From assembly GCA_964036045.1 (NCBI GenBank), contig CAXIWF010000070.1:1-64000 (forward strand): a stretch of 64,000 nucleotides of DNA. The letters are read 5' to 3'. This DNA comes from Eutreptiella sp. 'Long Island Sound 2002' (Eukaryota > Euglenozoa > Euglenophyceae > Eutreptiales > Eutreptiaceae). Made by a program: the position numbers and the translations under genes. Below, piece by piece: positions 13,301 to 26,645 of this stretch (the first letter of the stretch is position 1; every line of letters starts with the position of its first letter). The notes under the pieces are model-generated. The model was not told where the DNA came from. It did not search any database and worked only from the letters and a program-made list of their open reading frames with translations.

Positions 13301-16300
13301 CGAGAATTTTCCGAGAATTTTCCCAGAATTTTCTGAGAATTTTCCGAGAATTTTCCGAGAATTTTCCGAGAATTTTCCGAGAATTTTCCGAGAATTTTCC
13401 GAGAATTTTCCGAGATTTTCCCGAGAATTTTCCGAGAATTTTCCGAGAATTTTCTGAGAATTTTCCGAGAATTTTCCGAGAATTTTCTGAGAATTTTCCG
13501 AGAATTTTCCGAGAATTTTCCGTCAATTTTCCGAGAATTTTCCGAGAATTTTCCGAGAATTTTCCGAGAATTTTCTGAGAATTTTCCGAGAATTTTCCGA
13601 GAATTTTCCGAGAATTTTCCGAGAATTTTCCGAGAATTTTCCGAGAATTTCCCGAGAATTTTCCGAGAATTTTCCGAGAATTTTCTGAGAATTTTCTGAG
13701 AATTTTCCGAGAATTTTCCGAGAATTTTCCGAGAATTTTCCGAGAATTTTCAGAGAATTTTCTCTGAATTTTCCGAGAATTTTCTGAGAATTTTCCGAGA
13801 ATTTTCCGAGAATTTTCCGAGAATTTTCCGAGAATTTTCCGAGAATTTTCTGAGAATTTTCTGAGAATTTTCCGAGAATTTTCCGAGAATTTTCCGTCAA
13901 TTTTCCGAGAATTTTCCGAGAATTTTCCGAGAATTTTCCGAGAATTTTCCGAGAATTTTCCGAGAATTTTCTGGGAATTTTCCGAGAATTTTCCGAGAAT
14001 TTTCCGAGATTTTCCCGAGAATTTTCCGGGAATTTTCCGAGAATTTTCCGAGAATTTTCCGAGAATTTTCCGAGAATTTTCCGAGAATTTTCCGAGAATT
14101 TTCCGAGAATTTTCCGAGAATTTTCCGTCAATTTTCCGAGAATTTTCCGAGAATTTTCCGAGAATTTTCCGTCAATTTTCCGAGAATTTTCCGAGAATTT
14201 TCCGAGAATTTTCCGAGAATTTTCCAAGAATTTTCCGAGAATTTTCCGAGAATTTTCCGAGAATGTTCCGAGAATTTTCCGAGAATTTTGCGAGAATTTT
14301 CCGAGAATTTTCCGAGAATTTTCCGAGAATTTTCTGAGAATTTTCTGAGAATTTTCAGAGAATTTTCCGAGAATTTTCCGAGAATTTTCCGAGAATTTTC
14401 AGAGAATTTTCCGAGAATTTTCTGAGAATTTTCTGAGAATTTTCCGAGAATTTTCCGAGAATTTCCCGAGAATTTTCCGAGAATCTTCCGAGAATTTTCA
14501 GACAATTTTCTGAGAATTTTCCGAGAATTTTCTGAGAAGTTTCCGAGAATTTTCCGAGAATTTTCCGAGAATTTTCTGAGAATTTTCCGAGAATTTTCTG
14601 AGAATTTTCTGAGAATTTTCCGAGAATTTTCCGAGAATTTTCCGAGAATTTTCTGAGAATTTTCCGAGAATTTTCCGAGAATTTTCCGAGAATTTTCCGA
14701 GAATTTTCCGAGAATTTTCCGAGAATTTTCCGAGAATTTTCCGAGAATTTTCTGAGAATTTTCTGAGAATTTTCTGAGAATTTTCCGAGAATTTTCCGAG
14801 AATTTTCCGAGAATTTTCCGAGAATCTTCCGAGAATTTTCAGACAATTTTCTGAGAATTTTCCGAGAATTTTCTGAGAAGTTTCCGAGAATTTTCCGAGA
14901 ATTTTCCGAGAATTTTCCGAGAATTTTCCGAGAATTTTCTGAGAATTTTCTGAGAATTTTCCGAGAATTTTCCGAGAATTTTCCGAGAATTTTCTGAGAA
15001 TTTTCCGAGAATTTTCCGAGAATTTTCCGAGAATTTTCCGAGAATTTTCCGAGAATTTTCCGAGAATTTTCCGAGAATTTTCCGAGAATTTTCTGAGAAT
15101 TTTCCGAGAATTTTCCGAGAATTTTCCGAGAATTTTCCGAGAATTTTCCGAGAATTTTCTGAGAATTTTCTGAGAATTTTCCGAGAATTTTCCGAGAATT
15201 CTCCGTCAATTTTCCGAGAATTTTCCGAGAATTTTCCGAGAATTTTCCCAGAATTTTCCGAGAATTTTCCGAGAATTTTCCGAGAATTTTCCGAGAATTT
15301 TCCGAGAATTTTCCGAGAATTTTCCGAGAATTTTCCGAGAATTTTCCGAGAATTTTCCGAGAATTTTCTGAGAATTTTCCGAGAATTTTCCGAGAATTTT
15401 CCGAGAATTTTCCGAGAATTTTCCGAGAATTTTCTGAGAATTTTCTGAGAATTTTCCGAGAATTTTCCGAGAATTTTCCGAGAATTTTCCGAGAATTTTC
15501 CGAGAATTTTCCGAGAATTTTCCGAGAATTTTCCGAGAATTTTCTGAGAATTTTCTGAGAATTTTCCGAGAATTTTCCGAGAATTTTCCGAGAATTTTCC
15601 GAGAATTTTCCGAGAATTTTCCGAGAATTTTCCGAGAATTTCCGGAGAATTTTCGGAGAATTTTCCGAGAATTTTCCGAGAATTTTCTGAGAATTTTCCG
15701 AGAATTTTCCGAGAATTTTCCGAGAATTTTCCGAGAATTTTCCGAGAATTTTCCGAGAATTTTCCGAGAATTTTCCGAGAATTTCCGGAGAATTTTCCGA
15801 GAATTTTCCGAGAATTTTCCGAGAATTTTCCGAGAATTTTCCGAGAATTTTCCGAGGATTTTCCGAGAATTTTCCGAGAATTTTCCGAGAATTTTCCGAG
15901 AATTTTCTGAGAATTTTCCGAGATTTTTCCAAGAATTTTCCGAGATTTTCCCGAGAATTTTCCGAGAATTTTCCGAGAATTTTCCGAGAATTTTCCGAGA
16001 ATTTTCCGAGAATTTTCCGAGAATTTTCCGAGAATTTTCCGAGAATTTTCCGTCAATTTTCCGAGAATTTTCCGAGAATTTTCCGAGAATTTTCCGTCAA
16101 TTTTCCGAGAATTTTCCGAGAATTTTCCGAGAATTTTCCGAGAATTTTCCAAGAATTTTCCGAGAATTTTCCGAGAATTTTCCGAGAATGTTCCGAGAAT
16201 TTTCCGAGAATTTTCCGAGAATTTTCCGAGAATTTTCCGAGAATTTTCCGAGAATTTTCTGAGAATTTTCTGAGAATTTTCAGAGAATTTTCCGAGAATT

Positions 16301-19300
16301 TTCCGAGAATTTTCCGAGAATTTTCTGAGAATTTTCCGAGAATTTTCTGAGAATTTTCTGAGAATTTTCCGAGAATTTTCCGAGAATTTTCCGTCAATTT
16401 TCCGACAATTTTCCGAGAATTTTCCGAGAATTTTCCCAGAATTTTCCGAGAATTTTCCGAGAATTTTCCGAGAATTTTCCGAGAATTTTCCGAGAATTTT
16501 CCGAGAATTTTCCGAGAATTTTCCGAGAATTTTCCGAGAATTTCACGAGAATTTTCCGAGAATTTTCCGAGAATTTTCTGAGAATTTTCCGAGAATTTTC
16601 CGAGAATTTTCTGAGAATTTTCCGAGAATTTTCCGAGAATTTTCCGTCAATTTTCCGAGAATTTTCCGAGAATTTTCCGAGACCTTTCCGAGAATTTTCT
16701 GGGAATTTTCCGAGAATTTTCCGAGAATTTTCCGAGAATTTTCCGAGAATTTTCCGAGAATTTTCCGAGAATTTTCTGAGAATTTTCCGAGAATTTTCCG
16801 AGAATTTTCCGAGAATTTTCCGAGAATTTTCCGAGAATTTTCCGAGAATTTTCCGAGAATTTTCCGAGAATTTCCCGAGAATTTTCCGAGAATTTTCCGA
16901 GAATTTTCTGAGAATTTTCCGAGAAATTTCCGAGAATTTTCAGAGAATTTTCCGAGAATTTTCCGAGAATTTTCTGAGAATTTTCTGAAAATTTTCCGAG
17001 AATTTTCCGAGAATTTTCTGAGAATTTTCAGAGAATTTTCCGAGAATTTTCCGAGAATTTTCCGAGAATTTTCAGAGAATTTTCCGAGAATTTTCTGAGA
17101 ATTTTCTGAGAATTTTCCGAGAATTTTCCGAGAATTTTCTGAGAATTTTCCGAGAATCTTCCGAGAATTTTCAGACAATTTTCTGAGAATTTTCCGAGAA
17201 TTTTCTGAGAAGTTTCCGAGAATTTTCCGAGAATTTTCCGAGAATTTTCCGAGAATTTTCCGAGAATTTTCTGAGAATTTTCTGAGAATTTTCCGAGAAT
17301 TTTCCGAGAATTTTCCGAGAATTTTCTGAGAATTTTCCGAGAATTTTCCGAGAATTTTCCGAGAATTTTCCGAGAATTTTCCGAGAATTTTCCGAGAATT
17401 TTCCGAGAATTTTCCGAGAATTTTCTGAGAATTTTCCGAGAATTTTCCGAGAATTTTCCGAGAATTTTCCGAGAATTTTCCGAGAATTTTCTGAGAATTT
17501 TCTGAGAATTTTCCGAGAATTTTCCGAGAATTCTCCGTCAATTTTCCGAGAATTTTCCGAGAATTTTCCGAGAATTTTCCCAGAATTTTCCGAGAATTTT
17601 CCGAGAATTTTCCGAGAATTTTCCGAGAATTTTCCGAGAATTTTCCGAGAATTTTCCGAGAATTTTCCGAGAATTTTCCGAGAATTTCCCGAGAATTTTC
17701 CGAGAATTTTCCGAGAATTTTCCGAGAATTTTCCGAGAATTTTCTGAGAATTTTCCGAGAATTTTCCGAGAATTTTCCGAGAATTTTCCGAGAATTTTCC
17801 GAGAATTTTCCGAGAATTTTCCGAGAATTTTCCGAGAATTTTCCGAGAATTTCCGGAGAATTTTCGGAGAATTTTCCGAGAATTTTCCGAGAATTTTCTG
17901 AGAATTTTCCGAGAATTTTCCGAGAATTTTCCGAGAATTTTCCGAGAATTTTCCGAGAATTTTCCGAGAATTTTCCGAGAATTTTCCGAGAATTTCCGGA
18001 GAATTTTCCGAGAATTTTCCGAGAATTTTCCGAGAATTTTCCGAGAATTTTCCGAGAATTTTCCGAGGATTTTCCGAGAATTTTCCGAGAATTTTCCGAG
18101 AATTTTCCGAGAATTTTCTGAGAATTTTCCGAGATTTTTCCAAGAATTTTCCGAGATTTTCCCGAGAATTTTCCGAGAATTTTCCGAGAATTTTCCGAGA
18201 ATTTTCCGAGAATTTTCCGAGAATTTTCCGAGAATTTTCCGAGAATTTTCCGAGAATTTTCCGTCAATTTTCCGAGAATTTTCCGAGAATTTTCCGAGAA
18301 TTTTCCGTCAATTTTCCGAGAATTTTCCGAGAATTTTCCGAGAATTTTCCGAGAATTTTCCAAGAATTTTCCGAGAATTTTCCGAGAATTTTCCGAGAAT
18401 GTTCCGAGAATTTTCCGAGAATTTTCCGAGAATTTTCCGAGAATTTTCCGAGAATTTTCCGAGAATTTTCTGAGAATTTTCTGAGAATTTTCAGAGAATT
18501 TTCCGAGAATTTTCCGAGAATTTTCCGAGAATTTTCTGAGAATTTTCCGAGAATTTTCTGAGAATTTTCTGAGAATTTTCCGAGAATTTTCCGAGAATTT
18601 TCCGTCAATTTTCCGAGAATTTTCCGAGAATTTTCCGAGAATTTTCCCAGAATTTTCCGAGAATTTTCCGAGAATTTTCCGAGAATTTTCCGAGAATTTT
18701 CCGAGAATTTTCCGAGAATTTTCCGAGAATTTTCCGAGAATTTTCCGAGAATTTCCCGAGAATTTTCCGAGAATTTTCCGAGAATTTTCTGAGAATTTTC
18801 CGAGAATTTTCCGAGAATTTTCTGAGAATTTTCCGAGAATTTTCCGAGAATTTTCCGTCAATTTTCCGAGAATTTTCCGAGAATTTTCCGAGAATTTTCC
18901 GAGAATTTTCTGGGAATTTTCCGAGAATTTTCCGAGAATTTTCCGAGAATTTTCCGAGAATTTTCCGAGAATTTTCCGAGAATTTTCTGAGAATTTTCCG
19001 AGAATTTTCCGACAATTTTCCGAGAATTTTCCGAGAATTTTCCGAGAATTTTCCGAGAATTTTCCGAGAATTTTCCGAGAATTTCCCGAGAATTTTCCGA
19101 GAATTTTCCGAGAATTTTCTGAGAATTTTCCGAGAAATTTCCGAGAATTTTCAGAGAATTTTCCGAGAATTTTCCGAGAATTTTCTGAGAATTTTCTGAG
19201 AATTTTCCGAGAATTTTCCGAGAATTTTCCGAGAATTTTCCGAGAATTTTCTGAGAATTTTCCGAGAATTTTCCGAGAATTTTCCGAGAATTTTCCGAGA

Positions 19301-19960
19301 ATTTTCCGAGAATTTTCTGAGAATTTTCTGAGAATTTTCCGAGAATTTTCCGAGAATTCTCCGTCAATTTTCCGAGAATTTTCCGAGAATTTTCCGAGAA
19401 TTTTCCCAGAATTTTCCGAGAATTTTCCGAGAATTTTCCGAGAATTTTCCGAGAATTTTCCGAGAATTTTCCGAGAATTTTCCGAGAATTTTCCGAGAAT
19501 TTTCCGAGAATTTCCCGAGAATTTTCCGAGAATTTTCCGAGAATTTTCTGAGAATTTTCCGAGAATTTTCCGAGAATTTTCTGAGAATTTTCCGAGAATT
19601 TTCCGAGAATTTTCCGAGAATTTTCCGAGAATTTTCCGAGAATTTTCTGGGAATTTTCCGAGAATTTTCCGAGAATTTTCCGAGAATTTTCCGAGAATTT
19701 TCTGAGAATTTTCCGAGAATTTTCCGAGAATTTTCCGAGAATTTTCCGAGAATTTTCCGAGAATTTTCCGAGAATTTTCCGAGAATTTTCCGAGAATTTT
19801 CCGAGAATTTCCGGAGAATTTTCGGAGAATTTTCCGAGAATTTTCCGAGAATTTTCTGAGAATTTTCCGAGAATTTTCCGAGAATTTTCCGAGAATTTTC
19901 CGAGAATTTTCCGAGAATTTTCCGAGAATTTTCCGAGAATTTTCCGAGAATTTCCGGAGA
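10320..19960. repeat. Large segment, right copy (L2)
   Basis: This is the right copy of the large segment, directly abutting L1. It shares the EcoRI map and private variants with L1 (sites at 10740, 11126, 12226, 15196, 17528 and 19354). Markers can still be paired near the end: CTGGG at 9373/18910 (offset 9,537) and 10075/19647 (offset 9,572). From about 11.12 to 19.35 kb I found no monomer-length change at all: every EcoRI-type monomer there starts at 3 modulo 11. This copy is therefore cleaner than L1. It is shorter than L1 mainly because it lacks the 803-bp block. The right boundary is approximate, since a further partial copy is interleaved from about 19.0 kb. It contains no gene. Confidence 0.88.
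11099..11128. repeat. Disrupted monomers at the start of L2
   Basis: Two neighbouring monomers are altered: GAGATAATTTTCT (13 bp, an inserted TA) and GAGCTTTTCC (10 bp). They lie just before the EcoRI monomer at 11126. The net gain is 1 bp, equal to the register change between the EcoRI monomers at 10740 and 11126. L1 has ordinary CTGAG monomers in the corresponding place (about 770-790). The offset between L1 and L2 steps by 12 bp here (10,319 to 10,331), so one whole monomer was gained as well. Confidence 0.75.
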
Positions 19961-20560
19961 ATTTTCCGAGAATTTTCCGAGAATTTTCCGAGAATTTTCC
20001 GAGAATTTTCCGAGAATTTTCCGAGGATTTTCCGAGAATTTTCCGAGAATTTTCCGAGAATTTTCCGAGAATTTTCTGAGAATTTTCCGAGATTTTTCCA
20101 AGAATTTTCCGAGATTTTCCCGAGAATTTTCCGAGAATTTTCCGAGAATTTTCCGAGAATTTTCCGAGAATTTTCCGAGAATTTTCCGAGAATTTTCCGA
20201 GAATTTTCCGAGAATTTTCCGTCAATTTTCCGAGAATTTTCCGAGAATTTTCCGAGAATCTTCCGTCAATTTTCCGTGAATTTTCCCGAGAATTTTCCGA
20301 GAATTTTCCGAGAATTTTCCAAGAATTTTCCGAGAATTTTCCGAGAATTTTCCGAGAATGTTCCGAGAATTTTCCGAGAATTTTCCGAGAATTTTCCGAG
20401 AATTTTCCGAGAATTTTCCGAGAATTTTCTGAGAATTTTCTGAGAATTTTCAGAGAATTTTCCGAGAATTTTCCGAGAATTTTCCGAGAATTTTCTGAGA
20501 ATTTTCCGAGAATTTTCTGAGAATTTTCTGAGAATTTTCCGAGAATTTTCCGAGAATTTT
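18980..20560. repeat. Third, truncated copy of the L segment start
   Basis: The stretch repeats the opening part of L2. The TTTCCC monomer at 10842 pairs with 19082, the EcoRI monomer at 11126 pairs with 19354 (offset 8,228 bp, 748 monomers), and the AAGAA monomer at 12092 pairs with 20321 (offset 8,229). The 1-bp step comes from a GTGAATTTTCCC 12-mer near 20277, inside an irregular patch of a CTTCC monomer plus GTC at 20257-20285. The TA insertion seen at 11103 is absent here. The copy then merges into the mosaic region. It contains no gene. Confidence 0.75.
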
Positions 20561-23500
20561 CCGTCAATTTTCCGAGAATTTTCCGAGAATTTTCCGAGAA
20601 TTTTCCCAGAATTTTCCGAGAATTTTCCGAGAATTTTCCGAGAATTTTCCGAGAATTTTCCGAGAATTTTCCGAGAATTTTCCGAGAATTTTCCGAGAAT
20701 TTTCCGAGAATTTCCCGAGAATTTTCCGAGAATTTTCCGAGAATTTTCTGAGAATTTTCCGAGAATTTTCCGAGAATTTTCTGAGAATTTTCCGAGAATT
20801 TTCCGAGAATTTTCCGTCAATTTTCCGAGAATTTTCCGAGAATTTTCCGAGAATTTTCCGAGAATTTTCTGGGAATTTTCCGAGAATTTTCCGAGAATTT
20901 TCCGAGAATTTTCCGAGAATTTTCCGAGAATTTTCCGAGAATTTTCTGAGAATTTTCCGAGAATTTTCCGAGAATTTTCCGAGAATTTTCCGAGAATTTT
21001 CCGAGAATTTTCCGAGAATTTTCCGAGAATTTTCCGAGAATTTCCCGAGAATTTTCCGAGAATTTTCCGAGAAGTTTCTGAGAATTTTCCGAGAAATTTC
21101 CGAGAATTTTCAGAGAATTTTCCGAGAATTTTCCGAGAATTTTCTGAGAATTTTCTGAGAATTTTCCGAGAATTTTCCGAGAATTTTCCGAGAATTTTCC
21201 GAGAATTTTCCGAGAATTTTCCGAGAATTTTCCGAGAATTTTCCGAGAATTTTCCGAGAATTTTCTGAGAATTTTCTGAGAATTTTCAGAGAATTTTCCG
21301 AGAATTTTCCGAGAATTTTCCGAGAATTTTCCGAGAATTTTCCGAGAATTTTCTGAGAATTTTCTGAGAATTTTCCGACAATTTTCCGAGAATTTTGCGT
21401 CAATTTTCCGAGAATTTTCCGAGAATTTTCCGAGAATTTTCCCAGAATTTTCCGAGAATTTTCCGAGAATTTTCCGAGAATTTTCCGAGAATTTTCCGAG
21501 AATTTTCCGAGAATTTTCCGAGAATTTTCCGAGAATTTTCCGAGAATTTCCCGAGAATTTTCCGAGAATTTTCCGAGAATTTTCTGAGAATTTTCCGAGA
21601 ATTTTCCGAGAATTTTCCGTCAATTTTCCGAGAATTTTCCGAGAATTTTCCGAGAATTTTCCGAGAATTTTCTGGGAATTTTCCGAGAATTTTCCGAGAA
21701 TTTTCCGAGAATTTTCCGAGAATTTTCCGAGAATTTTCCGAGAATTTTCTGAGAATTTTCCGAGAATTTTCCGAGAATTTTCCGAGAATTTTCCGAGAAT
21801 TTTCCGAGAATTTTCCGAGAATTTTCCGAGAATTTTCCGAGAATTTCCCGAGAATTTTCCGAGAATTTTCCGAGAATTTTCTGAGAATTTTCCGAGAATT
21901 TTCCGAGAATTTTCAGAGAATTTTCCGAGAATTTTCCGAGAATTTTCTGAGAATTTTCTGAGAATTTTCCGAGAATTTTCCGAGAATTTTCCGAGAATTT
22001 TCCGAGAATTTTCCGAAGATTTTCCGAGAATTTTCCGAGAATTTTCCGAGAATTTTCCGAGAATTTTCAGAGAATTTTCTGAGAATTTTCCGAGAATTTT
22101 CTGAGAATTTTCCGAGAATTTTCCGAGAATTTTCCGAGAATTTTCCGAGAATTTTCCGAGAATTTTCTGAGAATTTTCTGAGAATTTTCCGAGAATTTTC
22201 CGAGAATTTTCCGTCAATTTTCCGAGAATTTTCCGAGGATTTTCCGAGAATTTTCCGAGAATTTTCCGAGAATGTTCCGAGAATTTTCCGAGAATTTTCC
22301 GAGAATTTTCCGAGAATTTTCCGAGAATTTTCCGAGAATTTTCTGAGAATTTTCTGAGAATTTTCGGAGAATTTTCCGAGAATTTTCCGAGAATTTTCCG
22401 AGAATGTTCAGAGAATTTTCCGAGAATTTTCTGAGAATTTTCTGAGAATTTTCCGAGAATTTTCCGAGAATTTTCCGTCAATTTTCCGAGAATTTTCCGA
22501 GAATTTTCCGAGAATTTTCCCAGAATTTTCCGAGAATTTTCCGAGAATTTTCCGAGAATTTTCCGAGAATTTTCCGAGAATTTTCCGAGAATTTTCCGAG
22601 AATTTTCCGAGAATTTTCTGAGAATTTTCCGAGAATTTTCCGAGAATTTTCTGAGAATTTTCCGAGAATTTTCCGAGAATTTTCCGTCAATTTTCCGAGA
22701 ATTTTCCGAGAATTTTCCGAGAATTTTCCGAGAATTTTCTGGGAATTTTCCGAGAATTTTCCGAGAATTTTCCGAGAATTTTCCGAGAATTTTCCGAGAA
22801 TTTTCCGAGAATTTTCTGAGAATTTTCCGAGAATTTTCCGAGAATTTTCCGAGAATTTTCCGAGAATTTTCCGAGAATTTTCCGAGAATTTTCCGAGAAT
22901 TTTCCGAGAATTTCCCGAGAATTTTCCGAGAATTTTGCGAGAATTTTCTGAGAATTTTCCGAGAATTTTCCGAGAATTTTCAGAGAATTTTCCGAGAATT
23001 TTCGGAGAATTTTCTGAGAATTTTCTGAGAATTTTCCGAGAATTTTCCGAGAATTTTCCGAGAATTTTCCGAGAATTTTCCGAGAATTTTCCGAGAATTT
23101 TCCGAGAATTTTCCGAGAATTTTCCGAGAATTTTCAGAGAATTTTCTGAGAATTTTCCGAGAATTTTCTGAGAATTTTCCGAGAATTTTCCGAGAATTTT
23201 CCGAGAATTTTCCGAGAATTTTCCGAGAATTTTCCGAGAATTTTCCGAGAATTTTCCGAGAATTTTCCGAGAATTTTCCGAGAATTTTCTGAGAATTTTC
23301 CGAGAATTTTCCGAGAATTTTCCGAGATTTTCCCGAGAATTTTCCGAGAATTTTCCGAGAATTTTCCGAGAATTTTCTGAGAATTTTCCGAGAATTTTCC
23401 GAGAATTTTCCCAGAATTTTCCGAGAATTTTCCGTCAATTTTCCGAGAATTTTCCGAGAATTTTCCGAGAATTTTCCGTCAATTTTCCGAGAATTTTCCG

Positions 23501-26049
23501 AGAATTTTCCGAGAATTTTTCGAGAATTTTCCAAGAATTTTCCGAGAATTTTCCGAGAATTTTCCGAGAATGTTCCGAGAATTTTCCGAGAATTTTCCGA
23601 GAATTTTCCGAGAATTTTCCGAGAATTTTCCGAGAATTTTCCGAGAATTTTCCGAGAATTTTCTGAGAATTTTCAGAGAATTTTCCGAGAATTTTCCGAG
23701 AATTTTCCGAGAATTTTCAGAGAATTTTCCGAGAATTTTCTGAGAATTTTCTGAGAATTTTCCGAGAATTTTCCGAGAATTTTCCGAGAATTTTCCGAGA
23801 ATCTTCCGAGAATTTTCCGAGAATTTTCCGAGAATTTTCCGAGAATTTTCCGAGAATTTTCTGAGAATTTTCTGAGAATTTTCCGAGAATTTTCCGAGAA
23901 TTTTCCGAGAATTTTCCCAGAATTTTCTGAGAATTTTCCGAGAATTTTCCGAGAATTTTCCGAGAATTTTCCGAGAATTTTCCGAGATTTTCCCGAGAAT
24001 TTTCCGAGAATTTTCCGAGAATTTTCCGAGAATTTTCCGAGAATTTTCCGAGAATTTTCCGAGAATTTTCCGAGAATTTTCCGAGAATTTTCCGTCAATT
24101 TTCCGAGAATTTTCCGAGAATTTTCCGAGAATTTTTCGAGAATTTTCCAAGAATTTTCCGAGAATTTTCCGAGAATTTTCCGAGAATGTTCCGAGAATTT
24201 TCCGAGAATTTTCCGAGAATTTTCCGAGAATTTTCCGAGAATTTTCCGAGAATTTTCTGAGAATTTTCTGAGAATTTTCAGAGAATTTTCCGAGAATTTT
24301 CCGAGAATTTTCCGAGAATTTTCAGAGAATTTTCCGAGAATTTTCTGAGAATTTTCTGAGAATTTTCCGAGAATTTTCCGAGAATTTTCCGAGAATTTTC
24401 CGAGAATTTTCCAAGAATTTTCCGAGAATTTTCCGAGAATGTTCCGAGAATTTTCCGAGAATTTTCCGAGAATTTTCCGAGAATTTTCCGAGAATTTTCC
24501 GAGAATTTTCTGAGAATTTTCTGAGAATTTTCAGAGAATTTTCCGAGAATTTTCCGAGAATTTTCCGAGAATTTTCAGAGAATTTTCCGAGAATTTTCTG
24601 AGAATTTTCCGAGAATTTTCCGAGAATTTTCCGAGAATTTTCCGAGAATTTTTCGAGAATTTTCCAAGAATTTTCCGAGAATTTTCCGAGAATTTTCCGA
24701 GAATGTTCCGAGAATTTTCCGAGAATTTTCCGAGAATTTTCCGAGAATTTTCCGAGAATTTTCCGAGAATTTTCTGAGAATTTTCTGAGAATTTTCAGAG
24801 AATTTTCCGAGAATTTTCCGAGAATTTTCCGAGAATTTTCAGAGAATTTTCCGAGAATTTTCTGAGAATTTTCTGAGAATTTTCCGAGAATTTTCCGAGA
24901 ATTTTCCGAGAATTTTCCGAGAATCTTCCGAGAATTTTCCGAGAATTTTCCGAGAATTTTCCGAGAATTTTCCGAGAATTTTCTGAGAATTTTCTGAGAA
25001 TTTTCCGAGAATTTTCCGAGAATTTTCCGAGAATTTTCCGAGAATTTTCCCAGAATTTTCTGAGAATTTTCCGAGAATTTTCCGAGAATTTTCCGAGAAT
25101 TTTCCGAGAATTTTCCGAGAATTTTCCGAGAATTTTCCGAGAATTTTCCGAGAATTTCCCGAGAATTTTCCGAGAATTTTCCGAGAATTTTCTGAGAATT
25201 TTCCGAGAATTTTCCGAGAATTTTCTGAGAATTTTCCGAGAATTTTCCGAGAATTTTCCGTCAATTTTCCGAGAATTTTCCGAGAATTTTCCGAGAATTT
25301 TCCGAGAATTTTCTGAGAATTTTCCGAGAATTTTCCGAGAATTTTCCGAGAATTTTCCGAGAATTTTCTGAGAATTTTCTGAGAATTTTCAGAGAATTTT
25401 CCGAGAATTTTCCGAGAATTTTCCGAGAATTTTCAGAGAATTTTCCGAGAATTTTCTGAGAATTTTCTGAGAATTTTCCGAGAATTTTCCGAGAATTTTC
25501 CGAGAATTTTCCGAGAATCTTCCGAGAATTTTCCGAGAATTTTCCGAGAATTTTCCGAGAATTTTCCGAGAATTTTCTGAGAATTTTCTGAGAATTTTCC
25601 GAGAATTTTCCGAGAATTTTCCGAGAATTTTCCCAGAATTTTCTGAGAATTTTCCGAGAATTTTCCGAGAATTTTCCGAGAATTTTCCGAGAATTTTCCG
25701 AGAATTTTCCGAGAGTTTTCCGAGAATTTTCCGAGAATTTCCCGAGAATTTTCCGAGAATTTTCCGAGAATTTTCTGAGAATTTTCCGAGAATTTTCCGA
25801 GAATTTTCTGAGAATTTTCCGAGAATTTTCCGAGAATTTTCCGTCAATTTTCCGAGAATTTTCCGAGAATTTTCCGAGAATTTTCCGAGAATTTTCTGAG
25901 AATTTTCCGAGAATTTTCCGAGAATTTTCCGAGAATTTTCCGAGAATTTTCCGAGAATTTTCCGAGAATTTTCCGAGAATTTTCCGAGAATTTCCCGAGA
26001 ATTTTCCGAGAATTTTCCGAGAATTTTCTGAGAATTTTCTGAGAATTTT

Positions 26050-26570
26050 CCGAGAATTTTCCGAGAATTTTCCGAGAATTTTCCGAGAATTTTCCGAGAA
26101 TTTTCCGAGAATTTTCCGAGAATTTTCCGAGAATTTTCCGAGAATTTTCAGAGAATTTTCTCTGAATTTTCCGAGAATTTTCTGAGAATTTTCCGAGAAT
26201 TTTCCGAGAATTTTCCGAGAATTTTCCGAGAATTTTCCGAGAATTTTCTGAGAATTTTCTGAGAATTTTCCGAGAATTTTCCGAGAATTTTCCGTCAATT
26301 TTCCGAGAATTTTCCGAGAATTTTCCGAGAATTTTCCGAGAATTTTCCGAGAATTTTCCGAGAATTTTCTGGGAATTTTCCGAGAATTTTCCGAGAATTT
26401 TCCGAGATTTTCCCGAGAATTTTCCGGGAATTTTCCGAGAATTTTCCGAGAATTTTCCGAGAATTTTCCGAGAATTTTCCGAGAATTTTCCGAGAATTTT
26501 CCGAGAATTTTCCGAGAATTTTCCGTCAATTTTCCGAGAATTTTCCGAGAATTTTCCGAGAATTTTCCGT
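26050..26570. repeat. Isolated fragment of the L segment
   Basis: The rare CTCTG monomer found at 3411 (L1) and 13762 (L2) recurs at 26160. In all three places a CTGGG monomer follows exactly 209 bp later (3620, 13971, 26369). It is then followed by the same GATTTTCCCGAG monomer and a TTCCGGGAA monomer about 37-55 bp further on. About half a kilobase of the left segment has therefore been copied roughly 12.4 kb to the right of L2. The offset from L2 is 12,398 bp, one base off a whole number of monomers, fitting the indels between them. Confidence 0.8.
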
Positions 26571-26605
26571 CAATTTTCCGAGAATTTTCCGAGAATTTTC
26601 CAAGA

Positions 26606-26645
26606 ATTTTCCGAGTGTCCGAGAATTTTCGGAGAATGTTCCGAG
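26606..26645. repeat. Truncated monomer just right of the L fragment
   Basis: An 8-bp monomer GAGTGTCC (about 26612-26619) interrupts the array. It is followed by a GAGAATTTTCG monomer that joins directly to GAGAATGTTCC. It has no counterpart that I found. The 3-bp loss, together with the 12-mer near 20277, accounts for the register change between the EcoRI monomers at 19354 and 27228. Its place about 40 bp beyond the end of the L fragment suggests a rearrangement junction. Confidence 0.7.
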
